Shown here: positions 5,305-5,739 of the stretch, one piece after another
How positions within the stretch are numbered: the stretch's first letter is position 1
Layout: each line of letters begins with the position of its first letter
Assembly: GCA_036516995.1 (NCBI GenBank)
Contig: DATDYW010000043.1
Location: forward strand, 1 to 5,739
Source of the DNA: DATDYW01 sp036516995
GTDB taxonomy: Bacteria > Patescibacteriota > Minisyncoccia > Phycocordibacterales > JAACPR01
Length of the DNA: 5,739 bases
Direction: 5' to 3'
Notes under the pieces: model-generated
Told to the model about the DNA's origin: nothing
Database searches by the model: none
Seen by the model: the letters and a program-made list of their open reading frames with translations, nothing else
Program-made: the position numbers and the translations under genes

Positions 5305-5739
5305 ATGTTCAGAGGGGCGCGTATCCTCAACTGGGTGCCTGGCGCGGCGCTCCTCCTGGCGGTAATCGCGCTGCCGTTTTTGGCTCTCGCCGCCCCGCTC
5401 TACCTGCCGCGCAACCTCGCGCGCGGTGACTCGGGCCTCGACGTCTACAACCTCCAGGTGATTCTCAACCAGGACGCCGAGACGCGGGTTGCAGCTGAGG
5501 GCGCGGGCGCGCTCGGCGGCGAGACGCAGTTTTTCGGCGCCGCAACCGAGGACGCCGTGCGGCGGTTCCAGTTGAAGCACGCCGCGGAGGTGCTGGTGCC
5601 GGCGGGGCTCGAGGCGCCGACGGGGTTTGTTGGCGCGCGGACGCGCTCCGCGCTGTCGGCGCGCGCGGACGCGGCGTTCGGCGGCGGCGCGCGCAGCGCG
5701 CCGCCGCCGGCAGCCACCGTTTCGGTCGGCTCTCCCGCC
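5305..5739 (+). CDS. Exported peptidoglycan-binding domain protein, 3' end outside window
   Basis: The frame opens with ATG at 5305 and runs 145 codons to the edge without a stop. Residues 1-30 form a signal peptide (MFRGARILNW, then a hydrophobic stretch ending LPFLALA). Residues about 33-118 match the PG_binding_1 fold: NLARGDSGLDVYNLQVILN is the first helix pair, ETQFFGAATEDAVRRFQ the central motif, and GFVGARTRSAL the closing motif. This domain binds cell-wall peptidoglycan and usually anchors or targets an attached domain. The inserted EVLVPAGLEAPTGFVG segment is typical, as I recall it, of the version found in Parcubacteria next to secretion-like genes. A Gly/Ala/Pro-rich linker starts at about 122; what follows is unknown. 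The gene is divergent from, and 26 bases away from, the TSP3-repeat gene. No Shine-Dalgarno sequence precedes the start. Confidence 0.85.
   Translation, partial: MFRGARILNWVPGAALLLAVIALPFLALAAPLYLPRNLARGDSGLDVYNLQVILNQDAETRVAAEGAGALGGETQFFGAATEDAVRRFQLKHAAEVLVPAGLEAPTGFVGARTRSALSARADAAFGGGARSAPPPAATVSVGSPA
5679..5709. repeat. Perfect 14-base inverted repeat within the coding sequence
   Basis: CGGCGGCGGCGCGC (5679-5692) is followed by GCA and then its exact reverse complement GCGCGCCGCCGCCG (5696-5709). It sits in the linker after the peptidoglycan-binding domain (residues FGGGARSAPPP). As RNA it would be a very stable all-GC hairpin with a 3-base loop. Gly, Ala, Arg and Pro codons in a GC-rich gene make such symmetry easier by chance, so function is uncertain. 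Confidence 0.8.

Noticed and set aside
5279..5305. Extension of the TSP3-repeat protein to a TTG start at 5305
   Set aside because: The added nine residues (MPRQCIIRS) include no targeting signal, TTG is a rare start, and the ATG at 5278 directly precedes a normal basic n-region and membrane helix.

Overview
The window reads as a dense, GC-rich piece of a bacterial chromosome carrying one gene cluster for a cell-envelope apparatus. The family content suggests a Patescibacteria (CPR) member, probably of the Parcubacteria lineage. I recognise, from memory and without a database search, a gene set that recurs together in those genomes: a peptidoglycan-binding exported protein, a membrane-anchored protein with thrombospondin type 3 (TSP3) calcium-binding repeats, an exported cysteine-containing protein with a 'RWINSGFEGNPAFV' core, and a large TrbL/VirB6-like polytopic membrane protein. 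Stops used are TGA and TAG, so the standard bacterial code fits; there is no sign of the UGA recoding seen in Gracilibacteria and Absconditabacteria.

Layout. Four genes lie on the minus strand and are read from right to left: the TSP3-repeat membrane protein (5278 to 4301), the exported six-cysteine protein (4288 to 3014), the TrbL/VirB6-like protein (2789 to 198), and the first 58 codons of a small protein (175 to 1) that leaves the window. Gaps between them are 12, 224 and 22 bases. On the plus strand, a peptidoglycan-binding protein starts at 5305, 26 bases from the divergent TSP3 gene, and runs off the right edge. The 224-base gap (2790-3013) is the only sizeable non-coding stretch. No RNA genes, insertion sequences, CRISPR arrays or integrase sites were seen.

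How the genes may work together (inference). TrbL/VirB6 proteins form the inner-membrane channel platform of type IV secretion systems. Here one sits next to an exported cysteine-containing protein, a calcium-binding membrane-anchored protein and a wall-binding protein. Together they look like the membrane and wall parts of a type IV secretion-like or pilus-like machine adapted to the CPR envelope, for contact with a host cell, DNA uptake or protein export. The window holds no ATPase (VirB4/VirD4) and no pilin, so the substrate and direction of transport cannot be read here.

Two other features stand out. Each of the five genes has a TAnnnT hexamer 6-9 bases before a plausible ATG and no convincing Shine-Dalgarno sequence, which suggests leaderless transcripts. 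The exported N-terminal part of the TrbL-like gene and the gap upstream of it are much less GC-rich than their neighbours.
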